From: VRUE01 sp044867925
GTDB lineage: Bacteria > Actinomycetota > Thermoleophilia > Solirubrobacterales > 70-9
Length of the DNA: 15,390 nt
Direction: 5' to 3'
Assembly: GCA_044867925.1 (NCBI GenBank)
Contig: JBIOVV010000069.1
Span: 1-15,390 of the forward strand
Part shown: in pieces, positions 7,747-13,988 of the stretch
How positions within the stretch are numbered: the first letter of the stretch is position 1
How the letters are laid out: each line of letters starts with the position of its first letter
Notes under the pieces: generated by a model
Databases searched by the model: none
Seen by the model: only the letters and a program-made list of their open reading frames with translations
What the model was told of the DNA's origin: nothing
Program-made: the position numbers and the translations under genes

Positions 7747-7846
7747 GCTCGAGCTGCCTACAGCTGAGGTCCCCTCCCTCTGATACTCAAGAAGTCCTAT
7801 CTATAAACGAAACCGTTCCCCGGAATGTCTACCACTTCGAGGGCGC

Positions 7847-8473
7847 TTAGGCAAAGCGCTGCTCGGGCCGGCCGGGGCGGCTTCGCTCGAAGGCCATCAG
7901 CGAGACGAAGGTGGTGGTCCCGCGCTCGCCGGACTCGGCGAGTCGATCGGCGTTCTCTTTCTGGATCTCGACGATCCGCTTGAAGTGGGCCTGCATCTCT
8001 TTCGAGAGCTCCCGCCTTCCCTGCTTGTCGAGGGTGACGCAGTCCCACATCAGCACGACGTCGTCATCGGCCTCCATCTTCTCCGCTCGAAATGACGCCA
8101 TCGTCTCGGCCACGATCGCCTGGATCAGGACGCTGATCACTTCGCGGCGCGCCTCGATGGGCATCGCCTGGTAGGCCTCGTCGCTGACTTCCGGGGTCGC
8201 CAGAGCCCTGTAGAAGTGCTGGGTCGCGTTGCGGACCTTGGCCGTGCCTGCCGATTCGATGCAACCGCAGGCGAACAGCTCGCGGATGTGGTTGTTGACT
8301 CGCTGCGTGCTGATGCCGAGGATCTTGGCGATCTGGCTCGGGCTGTGCTTGCCCTCGGCAAGGATCGCCAGGGCATCGATTCGAGTGCCGTTCCCCACCG
8401 CGTAGGCGACGGCCTCGTCAGCTGAGCGCGTCCGCTCCGCCGCGGGCTTGCGGATTTTTCCTGCGTCGTCCAA
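7847..8473 (-). CDS. Winged-helix (ArsR-like) regulator 1
   Basis: The start is TTG at 8473, because AAGGAGG lies 6 nt before it; the frame can be opened upstream to GTG at 8650, but that stretch is antisense to the 19-codon peptide ORF. The product has 208 residues. A winged HTH occupies about residues 25-90 ('RIDALAILAEGKHSPSQIAK', 'QRVNNHIRELFACGCIES', 'QHFYRA'). The C-terminal domain (about 95-198) contains 'MWDCVTLDKQGRRE' and 'IVEIQKENADRLA'. The same order and spacing occur in the regulator at 9002-9727 ('GWLPVDLDDQG', 'FLRIETESANRRA'), so the two are distant paralogues with a shared, unassigned sensor or dimerisation domain. No metal-binding Cys cluster of classical ArsR type is seen. 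It is divergent from the peptide ORF at 8597, with 123 bp between the starts. Confidence 0.85.
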   Translation of the reverse strand: MDDAGKIRKPAAERTRSADEAVAYAVGNGTRIDALAILAEGKHSPSQIAKILGISTQRVNNHIRELFACGCIESAGTAKVRNATQHFYRALATPEVSDEAYQAMPIEARREVISVLIQAIVAETMASFRAEKMEADDDVVLMWDCVTLDKQGRRELSKEMQAHFKRIVEIQKENADRLAESGERGTTTFVSLMAFERSRPGRPEQRFA

Positions 8474-8486
8474 AACCGCCTCCTTG
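8474..8486 (-). promoter_or_regulatory. Ribosome-binding site fixing the TTG start of regulator 1
   Basis: On the minus strand AAGGAGG (rc of 8479-8485 CCTCCTT) precedes TTG at 8473 by about 5 nt. No other candidate start in this frame has a comparable site. Confidence 0.7.
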
Positions 8487-8584
8487 TCGGCAAGGTGACT
8501 CGGGCGGGTCAAGCATAGGGAGAGATCCACGGCTCTTTTGCTCTGTAAATCCTTACCATTGTCGAACCGTAACTCGATGTCCAT

Positions 8585-8592
8585 GGAGGTGA
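8585..8592 (+). promoter_or_regulatory. Perfect Shine-Dalgarno of peptide 1
   Basis: GGAGGTGA is fully complementary to the 3' end of bacterial 16S rRNA and lies exactly 4 nt before the ATG at 8597. It is one of the best ribosome-binding sites in the window, although it serves only 19 codons. Confidence 0.75.
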
Positions 8593-8596
8593 GACG

Positions 8597-8656
8597 ATGA
8601 CCATCGCTTTGGTAACGCCGGTAGTTCCCAGCCTGCAGGTGCTGAAGCACCGCTAG
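8597..8656 (+). CDS. 19-residue peptide 1, twin of 8765-8824
   Basis: ATG at 8597 to TAG at 8654-8656 encodes MTIALVTPVVPSLQVLKHR. Support comes from the 8-base perfect Shine-Dalgarno sequence at ideal spacing, and from a second ORF of identical length on the other strand. The second ORF's product matches at M1, T2, I3, V9, P11, L13, K17 and R19 with no gap. Among shared residues the codons differ synonymously at T2 (ACC/ACG), V9 (GTA/GTG) and P11 (CCC/CCG), as expected for selection on protein. The peptide has a Pro/Val/Leu core and a basic end, no signal sequence, and is too short and Pro-rich for a membrane helix. It is divergent from regulator 1, and a long GC-rich hairpin begins 6 nt after its stop. 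Function unknown: signal, leader peptide or effector. Confidence 0.65.
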   Translation: MTIALVTPVVPSLQVLKHR

Positions 8657-8662
8657 CCGCCT

Positions 8663-8698
8663 GCGCCCGCGGGGGCAGAAGGCTGCTGCCGCGGGCGC
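8663..8698 (+). terminator. Hairpin immediately after peptide 1
   Basis: GCGCCCGCGG (8663-8672) pairs perfectly with CCGCGGGCGC (8689-8698). An inner GCAG/CTGC stem (8675-8678, 8683-8686) with loop AAGG extends it. The hairpin starts 6 nt past the stop codon. No T-run follows, so intrinsic termination would be non-canonical; it may instead stabilise a short mRNA. Confidence 0.55.
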
Positions 8699-8715
8699 TC
8701 GATCCTCAAAACGTT

Positions 8716-8756
8716 GGGCAGGACCTGGCGCTCGTCAGCCTCGCCAAATCCTGCCC
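8716..8756 (-). terminator. Hairpin after peptide 2 (probable terminator)
   Basis: GGGCAGGA (8716-8723) pairs with TCCTGCCC (8749-8756). After a 2x2 internal loop, TGGCG (8726-8730) pairs with CGCCA (8742-8746) around an 11-nt loop. On the minus strand it begins 8 nt after the stop of peptide 2 and is followed by AACGTTTTG, a short T-run, so it resembles a weak intrinsic terminator. Confidence 0.55.
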
Positions 8757-8764
8757 CATGTCTC

Positions 8765-8824
8765 TCAGCGAGTCTTGAAGCTGGACAGCAGCGGAGCCAC
8801 GATCGGGCACGGCTTGATCGTCAT
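8765..8824 (-). CDS. 19-residue peptide 2, twin of 8597-8656
   Basis: ATG at 8824 to TGA at 8765-8767 encodes MTIKPCPIVAPLLSSFKTR. On the minus strand AAGGGGGTGA ends 4 nt before the ATG, the same spacing as in peptide 1; it matches the ideal site except for one G that can still wobble-pair. Eight of 19 residues equal those of peptide 1, and both end Lys-x-Arg-stop. It contains one Cys (residue 6) that peptide 1 lacks. It converges on peptide 1, with 108 bp and two hairpins between the stops. It is divergent from regulator 2, with 177 bp of AT-rich DNA between the starts. No signal sequence or membrane helix. The case for translation is strong for so short an ORF; the role is unknown. Confidence 0.65.
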   Translation of the reverse strand: MTIKPCPIVAPLLSSFKTR

Positions 8825-8828
8825 GACA

Positions 8829-8838
8829 TCACCCCCTT
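8829..8838 (-). promoter_or_regulatory. Strong Shine-Dalgarno of peptide 2
   Basis: The minus strand reads AAGGGGGTGA here, 4 nt before the ATG at 8824. Nine of ten bases match the ideal AAGGAGGTGA, and the tenth is a G that can pair with U. Confidence 0.75.
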
Positions 8839-8839
8839 C

Positions 8840-8940
8840 CCTTTGAACATAAGTCTCTTGAATACTTAGAAAAGATTAAAGCAATCAAAAAGAATCAGAA
8901 CAGGGAGGAGCGTTTACAGCTAATTTTCTGTTCAAACAAA
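8840..8940. promoter_or_regulatory. AT-rich divergent promoter region between peptide 2 and regulator 2
   Basis: This roughly 100-bp stretch is conspicuously AT-rich in an otherwise GC-rich window, as expected for a divergent control region. TTTGAACA (8842-8849) and TGTTCAAA (8929-8936) are an 8-bp inverted repeat; a third TGTTC-type half-site occurs on the minus strand near 8892-8902. Minus-strand TTGATT (8888-8883) lies 17 nt before a poor -10-like hexamer. Promoter and operator identities are inferred only. Confidence 0.45.
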
Positions 8941-9001
8941 CCAGCCCGTACCAATGAGGCTTGGATGAAGCGCCAGGCAAACGGGCAAGAGAGGAGCGGG
9001 C

Positions 9002-9727
9002 GTGACCGCAAAAACAGGCGGCAGATCGGCAAGCAAGGCGCCGCGGCAGCAGGGAAAGGAGAAGCTTCCCCTTCAGATGAGGCTTCTAAAGGCGTTGGCC
9101 CACCCCCTGCGGGTCGCGATCCTCGATCTCATGAACACCGGGGAGTGGAGCCCCAACGAACTGAAGAAAGCGCTCGGCGAGGGGTTGAGCCAGGTCAGCT
9201 ACCACATCAAGGTGCTCAAGGACTTCGGGATGATCGAGATGACGAGGACCGAGCCGCGCCGGGGAGCCGTCGAGCACTACTACAGGGCAACCGAGCGAGC
9301 CTTCGTCCCCTCCGGCATCGCAAGCGACATCCCCAAGGTGGCGCAGCGCATAATCGGAAACGGCATTCTGGAGAGCATCGAGCGAGATGTGGCCGACTCG
9401 CTCAAAGCGGGCACGTTTTACGACCGCGACGACTGGCATGTCGGCTGGCTCCCTGTAGATCTCGACGACCAAGGCTGCCAAGACGCCGAGAAGCTGGCGG
9501 ATCAGTTCATTGAAGACTTCCTGAGAATTGAGACCGAGTCGGCTAACCGGCGTGCCGCCGGCGAGAGCGAGGACAAGCACATTTGGACTAGCGCAGTCCT
9601 CTTAGTGTTCGGCTCAAAGGACGGCAAGATGGCGAACGTGCCCGCTTGGAAGACCGGCCGTGAGCCCAATGCGCAAAGCAATAGATCCACACACTCAAAG
9701 TCGCGAACCAAAAAGCGTAATCCATAA
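9002..9727 (+). CDS. Winged-helix (ArsR-like) regulator 2
   Basis: GTG at 9002 is preceded by GAGGAG at 8991-8996, 5 nt upstream. The product has 241 residues. A basic N-terminal arm precedes a clear ArsR-type winged HTH at about 28-97: 'LKALAHPLRVAILDLM', 'SPNELKKALGEGLSQVSYHI', 'VLKDFGMIEM', wing, then 'VEHYYRA'. The C-terminal domain (about 101-206) has 'GWLPVDLDDQG' and 'FLRIETESANRRAAG', matching regulator 1 in order and spacing although overall identity is low. A Lys/Arg/Ser-rich tail closes the protein. No ArsR metal-box Cys residues are visible, so the ligand is unlikely to be a metal. It is divergent from peptide 2 and followed 56 bp later by the small-protein paralogue on the same strand, which it may co-transcribe. 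Confidence 0.92.
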   Translation: MTAKTGGRSASKAPRQQGKEKLPLQMRLLKALAHPLRVAILDLMNTGEWSPNELKKALGEGLSQVSYHIKVLKDFGMIEMTRTEPRRGAVEHYYRATERAFVPSGIASDIPKVAQRIIGNGILESIERDVADSLKAGTFYDRDDWHVGWLPVDLDDQGCQDAEKLADQFIEDFLRIETESANRRAAGESEDKHIWTSAVLLVFGSKDGKMANVPAWKTGREPNAQSNRSTHSKSRTKKRNP

Positions 9728-9783
9728 ATCGACTTCTTGAGCGCAGGAGTCTTTTTCACCTCCTTTTCGCGTCTCCGTAGCCG

Positions 9784-9987
9784 ATGTGCCACCCCAGCCT
9801 GCTGGTCTGCCTCGTCGGCGGCCGAGAGATTCGGTTGGGTGTCGAGCCAGAGGAGTGGGCGTCTGTCTTCGACGAAGCCCTCGCCAAGAACGAGGCCATC
9901 CAGATCGAGGATCCCGCCGACGGCGGGAAGTTCGGGATCAATCCACAGGCGGTGCTCTACTGGAAGGCCGTGCCTGGCTCCCGCTAG
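9784..9987 (+). CDS. Small protein of unknown function, paralogue 2
   Basis: A 67-residue product. An in-frame TAG at 9778-9780 makes ATG at 9784 the only possible upstream limit. Residues 12-61 match the 7290 gene product at about 42 of 50 positions; substitutions are conservative (D/E, R/K, V/I, S/A). The N-terminus differs (MCHPSLLVCLV against MSLLLHLI), and the C-terminus is shorter. No Shine-Dalgarno sequence precedes the ATG; it may be translated by coupling or re-initiation after regulator 2, or from its own leaderless transcript. I do not know the family. The tRNA-Ser(CGA) gene follows 39 bp downstream. Confidence 0.8.
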   Translation: MCHPSLLVCLVGGREIRLGVEPEEWASVFDEALAKNEAIQIEDPADGGKFGINPQAVLYWKAVPGSR

Positions 9988-10026
9988 TCTCCGTGCCGCC
10001 GATAGGATTTGGCTTTGCAGTGCCCC

Positions 10027-10113
10027 GGAGGGGTGCCGGAGTGGTTGAACGGGGCAGTCTCGAAAACTGTTGGCGTCGCAAGGCGCTCGTGGGTTCGAAT
10101 CCCACCCCCTCCG
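10027..10113 (+). tRNA. tRNA-Ser (anticodon CGA)
   Basis: Acceptor stem GGAGGGG (10027-10033) pairs with CCCCTCC (10106-10112), with discriminator G at 10113. The anticodon stem GCAGT/ACTGT (one G-U pair) encloses CTCGAAA, giving anticodon CGA for UCG. A long variable arm and GGGTTCGAATCCC T-arm are present. CCA is not encoded. Confidence 0.97.
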
Positions 10114-10392
10114 CTTTCTTCGCCTCTCGTTAGGTCCTCTGTGCCGGCTCCGAAGCCCTCGGCTCGGCGCGCTCAATCGCGCTCCTAGAGCCATCCGCAC
10201 CTCCATACCATTCTCGTTCCTTGACAAAGCCAAACTCGTCTGTTTATCTTCTCCATGTCGTTTAGGAACCCGACTGTCAGTTCAGGGAACCCGCTTGTTT
10301 GAGCGCGACACCACAGGGACATAACCGAGCCTCGAGGAAGCCGCAAAGGGAAGCGGCGGGCAGAGGGGCTCACGGGACAAGGAGAGAGCTAC
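10114..10392 (+). other. Non-coding leader region before the secreted-protein operon
   Basis: 279 bp without a credible gene. Apart from the promoter at 10221-10250 and the GGAACCCG direct repeat, it holds the ribosome-binding site AAGGAG (10379-10384). The first ~100 bp after the tRNA show no convincing terminator. The predicted 5' leader would be about 135 nt. Confidence 0.5.
10221..10250 (+). promoter_or_regulatory. Sigma70-type promoter for the secreted-protein genes
   Basis: A perfect -35 TTGACA (10221-10226), an 18-nt spacer and a -10-like TATCTT (10245-10250) lie about 140 bp before the GTG at 10393. It is the best consensus promoter in the window. GGAACCCG occurs twice just downstream (10265-10272, 10286-10293), 21 bp apart, possibly an operator. 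Confidence 0.6.
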
Positions 10393-13300
10393 GTGAGACG
10401 CCACGCGAAGGCATCGTCTGCGGGATCGACCATGCGCCGGGCCAAGGGCTTCGGTCGCCTTCGAGCGCTCGCCGTTGCGCTGGCCGCTCTCTTTCTCCTT
10501 GCGCTCGTACCCGCAGGCGCAATCGCCGCCGTGGATCCCGCATACCTCGGCGCCTTCGGTCCCGACGGTACGGAAGCGACCTCCTTCGACCGCGTCGAAG
10601 CCATCGCCGTCGACGAAGCGACCGGAGTCATCTACGTCGGCGACATCCAAAAACAGGTCCTCTACAAGTTCGACTCAGAAGGCAACCCGCTCGACTGGGG
10701 CGGCTCCGGCCTCAACATCACGGGAAACGAAATCACCGGGCTCTCCTTCAACGAAGACAATCAGGTCACCGTCGACTCTGAAACCCACGTCGTCTACATC
10801 ACCAGCGGTAACAGCATCAGAGCTTTCGAGGCCGATGGCGAACCACATCTTTTCAGCGCAGGCCCGGGAGAAGGGACGAGTGAAATCGAAATTGCAACCG
10901 ATCTCAAGGGAGTCGCGGTCGACTTGGAAGGGAACGTGTATGCGGCTAACTCGTCATCTAGTGGAGTGGAACCCAAGGTTCGCATCTATTCGCGATCCGG
11001 CGCTCCGCTGGTCAACTTCGAACCAAACTCTGGGCCACCAAGAAAGCTGGCCGTTGCTCCCACTGGAAGCCTTTACTTTACGAGTTTTGGAGGCATAGCC
11101 AGCCTGGAGCCGTCGCAGTTTCCGGTCACCGCCTCCACCACCTACGCGTTTGGGGGATCGCTTACGGATGAGTTTTCAACCTCGGTGACTATCGATCCGA
11201 TGACCAGCTTCGTTTATGGGGGCCTGGGTGTGGGTGAATCGGATCGTCGCGTCGCAGTGTTTGACGAAGACGACAACTTCGTAGGGAATCTGGGCGCGGC
11301 GGGTGAAGCCGGAGAACTCGCTGGCGTCGCAAATGGGGTGGCCGTCAACGGGGGAAGCGAACGGGTCTATGTGGCGGATTTGACAGGAAACGGTGCGCCA
11401 GACCAGGTGAAGATCTTCGAGACCTTCACCTTCCCGGTCATCGCCCCGACGATCACGGCGACCTCGGTCATCGACCTCAACCTCTTCACGGCGACGCTTC
11501 GCGCCACGGTCAACCCCAACACCCTGCAGAGCACCTACCACTTCGAGTACGGGCTCGAAGACTGCAAAGTGAGCGCCTGCACCAGCACCCCGGAGGGCAC
11601 GATCGCCCCGGCTCACAAGCCCGTCAACGTCGCCCCGGAGGAAATCGAAGGCCTTCAGCCCGGCACCACCTACCACTACCGGGTCGTCGCCACGAACGCC
11701 AAAGGCACCACCGAGGGCCCCGACAAGACCTTCACCACGCCGCGCAGCGGCCTCGGCTTCGGATTGGCCGACGCCCGCGCCTGGGAGATGGTCTCGCCCT
11801 CGAACAAGTTCGGTGGCAAGATCCTCCACTTCAGCCAGGGCGTGATGCAGGCTGCCGCCGACGGCGAGGGAATCGCCTATGAGTCGGTCACCTCCCTGGA
11901 AGCGAACCCCGACGGCAACAGGGCGATCGACACCTCGACCGTGCTCGCCCGCCGCAGCGCCTCTGGCTGGCGCTCCAAGGACGTAACGCCGCCCCACACC
12001 GACGTCGGTCAGCTGCGCTTCGGCGGCGAGTACAAGACCTTCAGCACCGACTTGGGCAGGGCCCTGCTGGAGCCCCAGGGCGACACCCTGCTCTCCCCCG
12101 AAGCCTCAGAAGAAACCGCCTACTTGCGCGAGAACACCGAACCGGGCACCTACCGGCCGCTGGTCACCGGCAAGGAAGGCTTCGCCAACGTGCCGCCGGG
12201 CACCGTCTTCGGCGGCGGGGCCGGATCGGCGGAAAGCCCCGTGGCCGTCAGGGCAACCGATCCCGCCCTCGCCCACCCGGTCCTCAAGTCGCGCGCGCCG
12301 CTCGTGGCCGGGGCTGACTCGGGCAGCCTCTACCAGTGGGACGACGGCCAGCTGCAGCCCGTCAGCGAGCTCCCCGCGAGCGAGGGCGGCGCCATCGTCT
12401 TCGCAGAGGCCGGAGGGGGAATCGGTTCCGTACGCAACGCCGTCTCCGAGGACGGATCGCGGGTGTTCTGGGGCAAGGGAGATTACTTCTCGATCAGCGG
12501 CAGCAATATCACGGGGCTCTACGTCCGCGACACGGTCGCACAGGAGACGGGCAGGCTCGACGTCCTTCACGGCGGCAGCGGCGAAGGGGAAAACAGGCCG
12601 GTCTTCCAGGGCGCGAGCGCCGACGGGTCCGTCGCCTTCTTCAGCGACGTCCAGCGGCTGACAGCGGACGCCAGCCCGGGAACGGAGACCCGCGACCTCT
12701 ACCGCTGCGAGGTCGGCCCGCTCGAAGACGGCATCCTCGGCTGCACCAGCCTGATCGACCTCAGCGCCCCGATCGCGGGTTCCGAAGAAAGGGCCGAAGT
12801 CCTCGGCGTGGCCCCCGCGCTCAGCCAGGACGGAGCGCGGATCTACTTCTTCGCCCGCGCCGTGCTCGACACCGCGCCCAACGAAGCGGGTGAGACCGCC
12901 GCCGCCGGCGAGCCCAACCTCTACCTCTGGGAAGAGGGGCAGGGCAGGCGCTTCATTGCGACGCTCTCGGAGCGAGACAAGCCCGACTGGGGTCTCACGT
13001 CCGGTGCGGGGGACAGTTCTCCCGGGCAGTCCTCCAAGTCCAGCTCCTCGGGCTCCCCCGACGGGCGCTACCTCGCCTTCATGTCGGAGCGCAGCCTGAC
13101 TGGATACGACAACCGTGACGTCAAAAGCGAGGAGCCGGTCGAGGAGGTCTTCCGCTACGACGCGGTGACGGACCGCCTCGACTGCGTCTCGTGCAACCCC
13201 TCGGGCGCCAGCCCCGTCGGGCAGCTCTCCAACCCGACCGACGAAGACGCGTCCCGCGCCGACACCCAAGACAACTGGACACAGCGCTGGGTCGCGGCGA

Positions 13301-13929
13301 TCCTCTCTCCGGCACAGGAAAGCAAGCCGACGATCGGCCTCGCCTTCTACCACCCGCGCGTCGTCCTCGACAACGGCCGGGTCTTCTTCAACGCGGTCGA
13401 CTCGCTGGTCTCCGCCGACTCAAACGGCGAGTGGGACGTCTACCAGTACGAGCCGACCGGGGTGGGCGACTGCACCTCCACCTCGGAAGGAGCCGCGATC
13501 GCGAGGTCGGCGGGGGGCTGCGTATCGCTGATCTCCTCCGGGACCGCTGAAGAAGAAGCGACCTTCGTCGACGCCAGCGAAGACGGCGACAGCGTCTTCT
13601 TCATCACCCCGGCGCGTCTTTCAGTCCTAGACGAAGACTTCGAGGACGACGTCTACGTCTCCCGTGTGAATGGCGTCACCGCGACCCTGCCGGCGATCAA
13701 CGAATGCCTCGGCGAAGCCTGCCAGCCGCCGCCCAACCCACCGAATGACCCAACACCCGCCAGCGCCAGCTTCCGCGGCGCCGGCAACGTCGCCTCAGAG
13801 CGCTGCCCCAAGAGCAAGCGCAGGGTGATGCGAAACGGCCACCCGCGCTGCGTGGCCAAGAAGCACCACAAGAAGAAGCGCGCCCACAAGAAGAAGAGAG
13901 CCGCCGACAAGCGGAGGGCGGGCCGATGA
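10393..13929 (+). CDS. Large secreted protein with two beta-propeller regions and a fibronectin-III-like module
   Basis: GTG at 10393 lies 8 nt after AAGGAG; an internal ATG at 10432 is the alternative. The product has 1178 residues. Residues 1-46 are a long Sec signal peptide (twin basic n-regions, 'ALAVALAALFLLALVPAGA'). Residues about 48-340 are NHL-like propeller repeats ('GVAVDLEGNVYAANSS', 'LAVAPTGSLYFTS'). Residues about 342-450 form a fibronectin-III-like module ending 'GTTYHYRVVATNAKG'. Residues about 455-1100 form a TolB/PD40-like propeller with repeated 'DGSRVFF/DGARIYFF' strands. The last 40 residues are Cys-bracketed and then Lys/Arg-rich ('KKHHKKKRAHKKKR'), suggesting contact with an anionic cell surface; no LPXTG is present. 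Family style is that of abundant exported proteins in Solirubrobacterales; the function is unknown. No enzyme motif is visible. Confidence 0.93.
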   Translation: MRRHAKASSAGSTMRRAKGFGRLRALAVALAALFLLALVPAGAIAAVDPAYLGAFGPDGTEATSFDRVEAIAVDEATGVIYVGDIQKQVLYKFDSEGNPLDWGGSGLNITGNEITGLSFNEDNQVTVDSETHVVYITSGNSIRAFEADGEPHLFSAGPGEGTSEIEIATDLKGVAVDLEGNVYAANSSSSGVEPKVRIYSRSGAPLVNFEPNSGPPRKLAVAPTGSLYFTSFGGIASLEPSQFPVTASTTYAFGGSLTDEFSTSVTIDPMTSFVYGGLGVGESDRRVAVFDEDDNFVGNLGAAGEAGELAGVANGVAVNGGSERVYVADLTGNGAPDQVKIFETFTFPVIAPTITATSVIDLNLFTATLRATVNPNTLQSTYHFEYGLEDCKVSACTSTPEGTIAPAHKPVNVAPEEIEGLQPGTTYHYRVVATNAKGTTEGPDKTFTTPRSGLGFGLADARAWEMVSPSNKFGGKILHFSQGVMQAAADGEGIAYESVTSLEANPDGNRAIDTSTVLARRSASGWRSKDVTPPHTDVGQLRFGGEYKTFSTDLGRALLEPQGDTLLSPEASEETAYLRENTEPGTYRPLVTGKEGFANVPPGTVFGGGAGSAESPVAVRATDPALAHPVLKSRAPLVAGADSGSLYQWDDGQLQPVSELPASEGGAIVFAEAGGGIGSVRNAVSEDGSRVFWGKGDYFSISGSNITGLYVRDTVAQETGRLDVLHGGSGEGENRPVFQGASADGSVAFFSDVQRLTADASPGTETRDLYRCEVGPLEDGILGCTSLIDLSAPIAGSEERAEVLGVAPALSQDGARIYFFARAVLDTAPNEAGETAAAGEPNLYLWEEGQGRRFIATLSERDKPDWGLTSGAGDSSPGQSSKSSSSGSPDGRYLAFMSERSLTGYDNRDVKSEEPVEEVFRYDAVTDRLDCVSCNPSGASPVGQLSNPTDEDASRADTQDNWTQRWVAAILSPAQESKPTIGLAFYHPRVVLDNGRVFFNAVDSLVSADSNGEWDVYQYEPTGVGDCTSTSEGAAIARSAGGCVSLISSGTAEEEATFVDASEDGDSVFFITPARLSVLDEDFEDDVYVSRVNGVTATLPAINECLGEACQPPPNPPNDPTPASASFRGAGNVASERCPKSKRRVMRNGHPRCVAKKHHKKKRAHKKKRAADKRRAGR

Positions 13930-13988
13930 GAGGACGAGTCGCAAAGAGCCAGCGTCCCTCAACCGCACCGATCAAGGAGACACCGAGA

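Noticed and set aside
8474..8650. N-terminal extension of regulator 1 to GTG at 8650 (267 residues)
   Set aside because: It would run antisense through peptide 1, has no ribosome-binding site, and TTG at 8473 has AAGGAGG at correct spacing; the extension has no counterpart in regulator 2.
8597..8824. Type I toxin-antitoxin pair or RiPP precursor as the explanation of the tiny peptides
   Set aside because: The peptides lack the uninterrupted hydrophobic helix of type I toxins, no antisense RNA overlaps them, and no maturation or transport genes for a modified peptide are nearby. They remain of unknown function.
8901..8912. Plus-strand AGGGAGGAGCG as a ribosome-binding site for another small ORF
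   Set aside because: No start codon follows within 15 nt; the sequence reads TTT-ACA-GCT.
9751..9767. Minus-strand AAAAGGAGGTGA, an almost perfect Shine-Dalgarno sequence, as the start of a third tiny peptide
   Set aside because: No ATG, GTG or TTG stands at usable spacing (the codon 4 nt downstream is GAC; the next ATG is about 30 nt away), so I do not call a gene there.
7290..9987. A transposon or prophage responsible for the duplicated genes
   Set aside because: No transposase, integrase, terminal inverted repeat or target duplication is visible; the nearby tRNA-Ser at 10027 is intact and I see no second partial copy of its 3' end.
12106..13353. 415-codon minus-strand frame inside the propeller gene, and a 293-codon one at 14436-15317
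   Set aside because: Both lie opposite well-supported secreted-protein genes and show only complementary codon bias, no motifs.
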